Source: Mesobacterium pallidum
GTDB taxonomy: Bacteria > Pseudomonadota > Alphaproteobacteria > Rhodobacterales > Rhodobacteraceae
DNA length: 64,000 bases
Direction: 5' to 3'
NCBI RefSeq assembly: GCF_019966535.1
Contig: NZ_JAIMID010000003.1
Span: forward strand, 124,001 to 188,000
Each line of letters starts with the position of its first letter. Within the stretch, counting starts at the first letter, position 1. Under the pieces are notes generated by a model. It saw only the letters and a program-made list of their open reading frames with translations, was not told the origin of the DNA and searched no databases. This document shows positions 62,906 to 64,000 of the stretch, in pieces. Position numbers and translations under genes: made by a program.

Positions 62906-62921
62906 GGCCCCACTCTGCCCC

Positions 62922-62950
62922 TTGTTAGTTACAAAATCAACCATTACAAA
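62922..62950 (+). promoter_or_regulatory. hmgA promoter and MarR operator candidate
   Basis: TTGTTA (62922-62927), 17 nt, TACAAA (62945-62950) form a plausible promoter toward hmgA. TTGT-TAGTT-ACAA (62922-62934) is an inverted repeat overlapping the -35, and TTACAAA recurs at 62929-62935 and 62944-62950. AT-rich in a GC-rich genome, as typical of MarR sites. Confidence 0.55.
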
Positions 62951-62973
62951 CGCAACCAATAGGAGGAAACGCC

Positions 62974-64000
62974 ATGAATCGCCAAGTTGATCCGACGAGC
63001 CTGGTCCAGGCGCCGTCCCTTCCCGGCCCGCACGAGGGCTACATGCCCGGCTGGGCCAACGATTTCGAGACCGAGGCGCTGCCCGGCGCCCTGCCGCAGG
63101 GCATGAACTCGCCCCAGAAGTGCAACTACGGCCTCTACGGAGAGCAGCTGTCGGGCACCGCCTTCACCGCCAACCCGCCCGAGCGGACCTGGACCTACCG
63201 CATCCGTCCCAGCGTCAAGCATTCGGCCCGCTACACGCGGATCGACGTGCCCTACTGGAAGTCGGCGCCGCATGTGCCGCAGGATGTCACGAGCCTGGGC
63301 CAGTACCGCTGGGACCCGGTGCCGCATTCGGACGAACCGCTCACCTGGATCACCGGCATGCGCACGATGACCACGGCCGGTGACGTGAACACGCAGGTCG
63401 GCATGGCCAGCCACGTCTACCTCGTGAACACCTCGATGAAGGATGCATATTTCTTCAGCGCCGACAGCGAGCTGCTGGTCGTCCCGCAAGAGGGCCGGCT
63501 GCGCTTTGCCACCGAGCTTGGCATCATCGACCTCGAGCCCAAGGAAATCGCCATCATCCCCCGTGGCCTCGTCTACCGGGTCGAGGTGCTGGATGGCCCC
63601 TGCCGTGGCTTCGTCTGCGAAAACTACGGCCAGAAGTTCGAACTGCCGGGCCGTGGCCCGATCGGCGCCAACTGCCTCGCCAACCCGCGCGACTTCAAGG
63701 CGCCGGTGGCGGCCTTCGAGGACCGCGAGGTGCCCTCGACCCTCACCATCAAGTGGTGCGGCCAGTTCCACGAAACCCGGATCCCGCAAAGCCCGCTGGA
63801 CGTGGTCGCCTGGCACGGCAATTACGCGCCCTACAAGTACGACCTGCGCACCTATTGCCCGGTCGGCGCGATCCTCTTCGACCACCCGGACCCGTCGATC
63901 TTTACCGTGCTGACCGCCCCCTCGGGCGTGCCGGGCACGGCCAATATCGACTTTGTCCTCTTCCGCGAGCGCTGGCTGGTGGCCGAGGATACCTTCCGCC
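62974..64000 (+). CDS. hmgA: Homogentisate 1,2-dioxygenase (5' part)
   Basis: The first 342 codons, cut by the window end (family about 440-450 residues). Begins [30 protein letters not shown]. The cupin core [31 protein letters not shown], the [24 protein letters not shown] strand and the iron-ligand region with [44 protein letters not shown] are typical. It opens the ring of homogentisate to maleylacetoacetate in tyrosine/phenylalanine breakdown. AGGAGGAAAC 4-6 nt before the ATG. Divergent from MarR; fumarylacetoacetase and maleylacetoacetate isomerase genes would be expected just beyond the window. Confidence 0.95.
   Translation, partial: MNRQVDPTSLVQAPSLPGPHEGYMPGWANDFETEALPGALPQGMNSPQKCNYGLYGEQLSGTAFTANPPERTWTYRIRPSVKHSARYTRIDVPYWKSAPHVPQDVTSLGQYRWDPVPHSDEPLTWITGMRTMTTAGDVNTQVGMASHVYLVNTSMKDAYFFSADSELLVVPQEGRLRFATELGIIDLEPKEIAIIPRGLVYRVEVLDGPCRGFVCENYGQKFELPGRGPIGANCLANPRDFKAPVAAFEDREVPSTLTIKWCGQFHETRIPQSPLDVVAWHGNYAPYKYDLRTYCPVGAILFDHPDPSIFTVLTAPSGVPGTANIDFVLFRERWLVAEDTFR

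Overview
The window is GC-rich chromosomal DNA from an alphaproteobacterium, almost certainly a member of the Rhodobacterales (Roseobacter group or a close relative). This is inferred from the gene set: an FeS-cluster photolyase, GSCFA proteins, paired purine-type nucleoside ABC genes, MipZ, an alphaproteobacterial GlnD and an LpoA-like lipoprotein, all embedded in ordinary housekeeping genes. I count about 60 genes. I see no rRNA, tRNA, CRISPR array, transposase, prophage gene or plasmid replication gene. Nothing suggests a recent large insertion; this is a core region with some accessory genes.

Layout. 0-10 kb: the 3' end of dtd, a secreted protein of 18 MORN repeats, a SnoaL-like protein, a short-chain reductase translationally coupled to an iron-sulfur (6-4)-type photolyase, leuA behind a leucine-rich leader peptide, a methyltransferase that could be a DsyB-type DMSP-synthesis enzyme, an MFS exporter with a promoter/operator, and a zinc alcohol dehydrogenase. 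10-22 kb: a coupled GSCFA/SGNH-like pair, dnaE, a DUF6544-type membrane-anchored protein, a four-gene nucleoside ABC importer operon and a TRIC-like channel. 22-33 kb: a secreted caspase-fold protein, RidA divergent from a WYL regulator across a 23-bp palindrome, a CBS protein, a VOC protein, a dual-specificity phosphatase, a zinc metallopeptidase, a thioesterase, a HisC-like aminotransferase, a crotonase, two enzymes that lack an expected catalytic residue (an alpha/beta hydrolase and a D-2-hydroxyacid dehydrogenase), and an SH3 protein. 33-40 kb: a PAS-LuxR regulator divergent from a complete branched-chain-type ABC importer operon ending in an alpha/beta hydrolase. 40-52 kb: yraN/rsmI, an LpoA-like lipoprotein, glnD, murJ, a coiled-coil membrane protein, greA, a PAP2 phosphatase, a PhnA protein and ETF-ubiquinone oxidoreductase. 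52-64 kb: a membrane LytTR regulator, a TPR protein with ispE and ttcA, an EAL phosphodiesterase, yidC-MOSC-engB, mipZ, and a MarR regulator divergent from hmgA, which runs off the end.

A dispersed palindromic repeat recurs in six intergenic places (near 6.4, 18.2, 33.0, 35.2, 44.9 and 46.6 kb). Its core resembles CCGGAGTwTwT..GGcAAaATGAAG and it is flanked by G-run/C-run hairpins. Two copies are near-identical composite modules of about 190 bp, one of them inside the nucleoside-transporter operon. This family, the leucine leader, the two altered active sites and the PAS-LuxR/ABC/hydrolase locus are the most interesting observations. I did not find a convincing wholly new multi-gene system. 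All functional calls come from reading the sequence and recalled family motifs; no database search was run.
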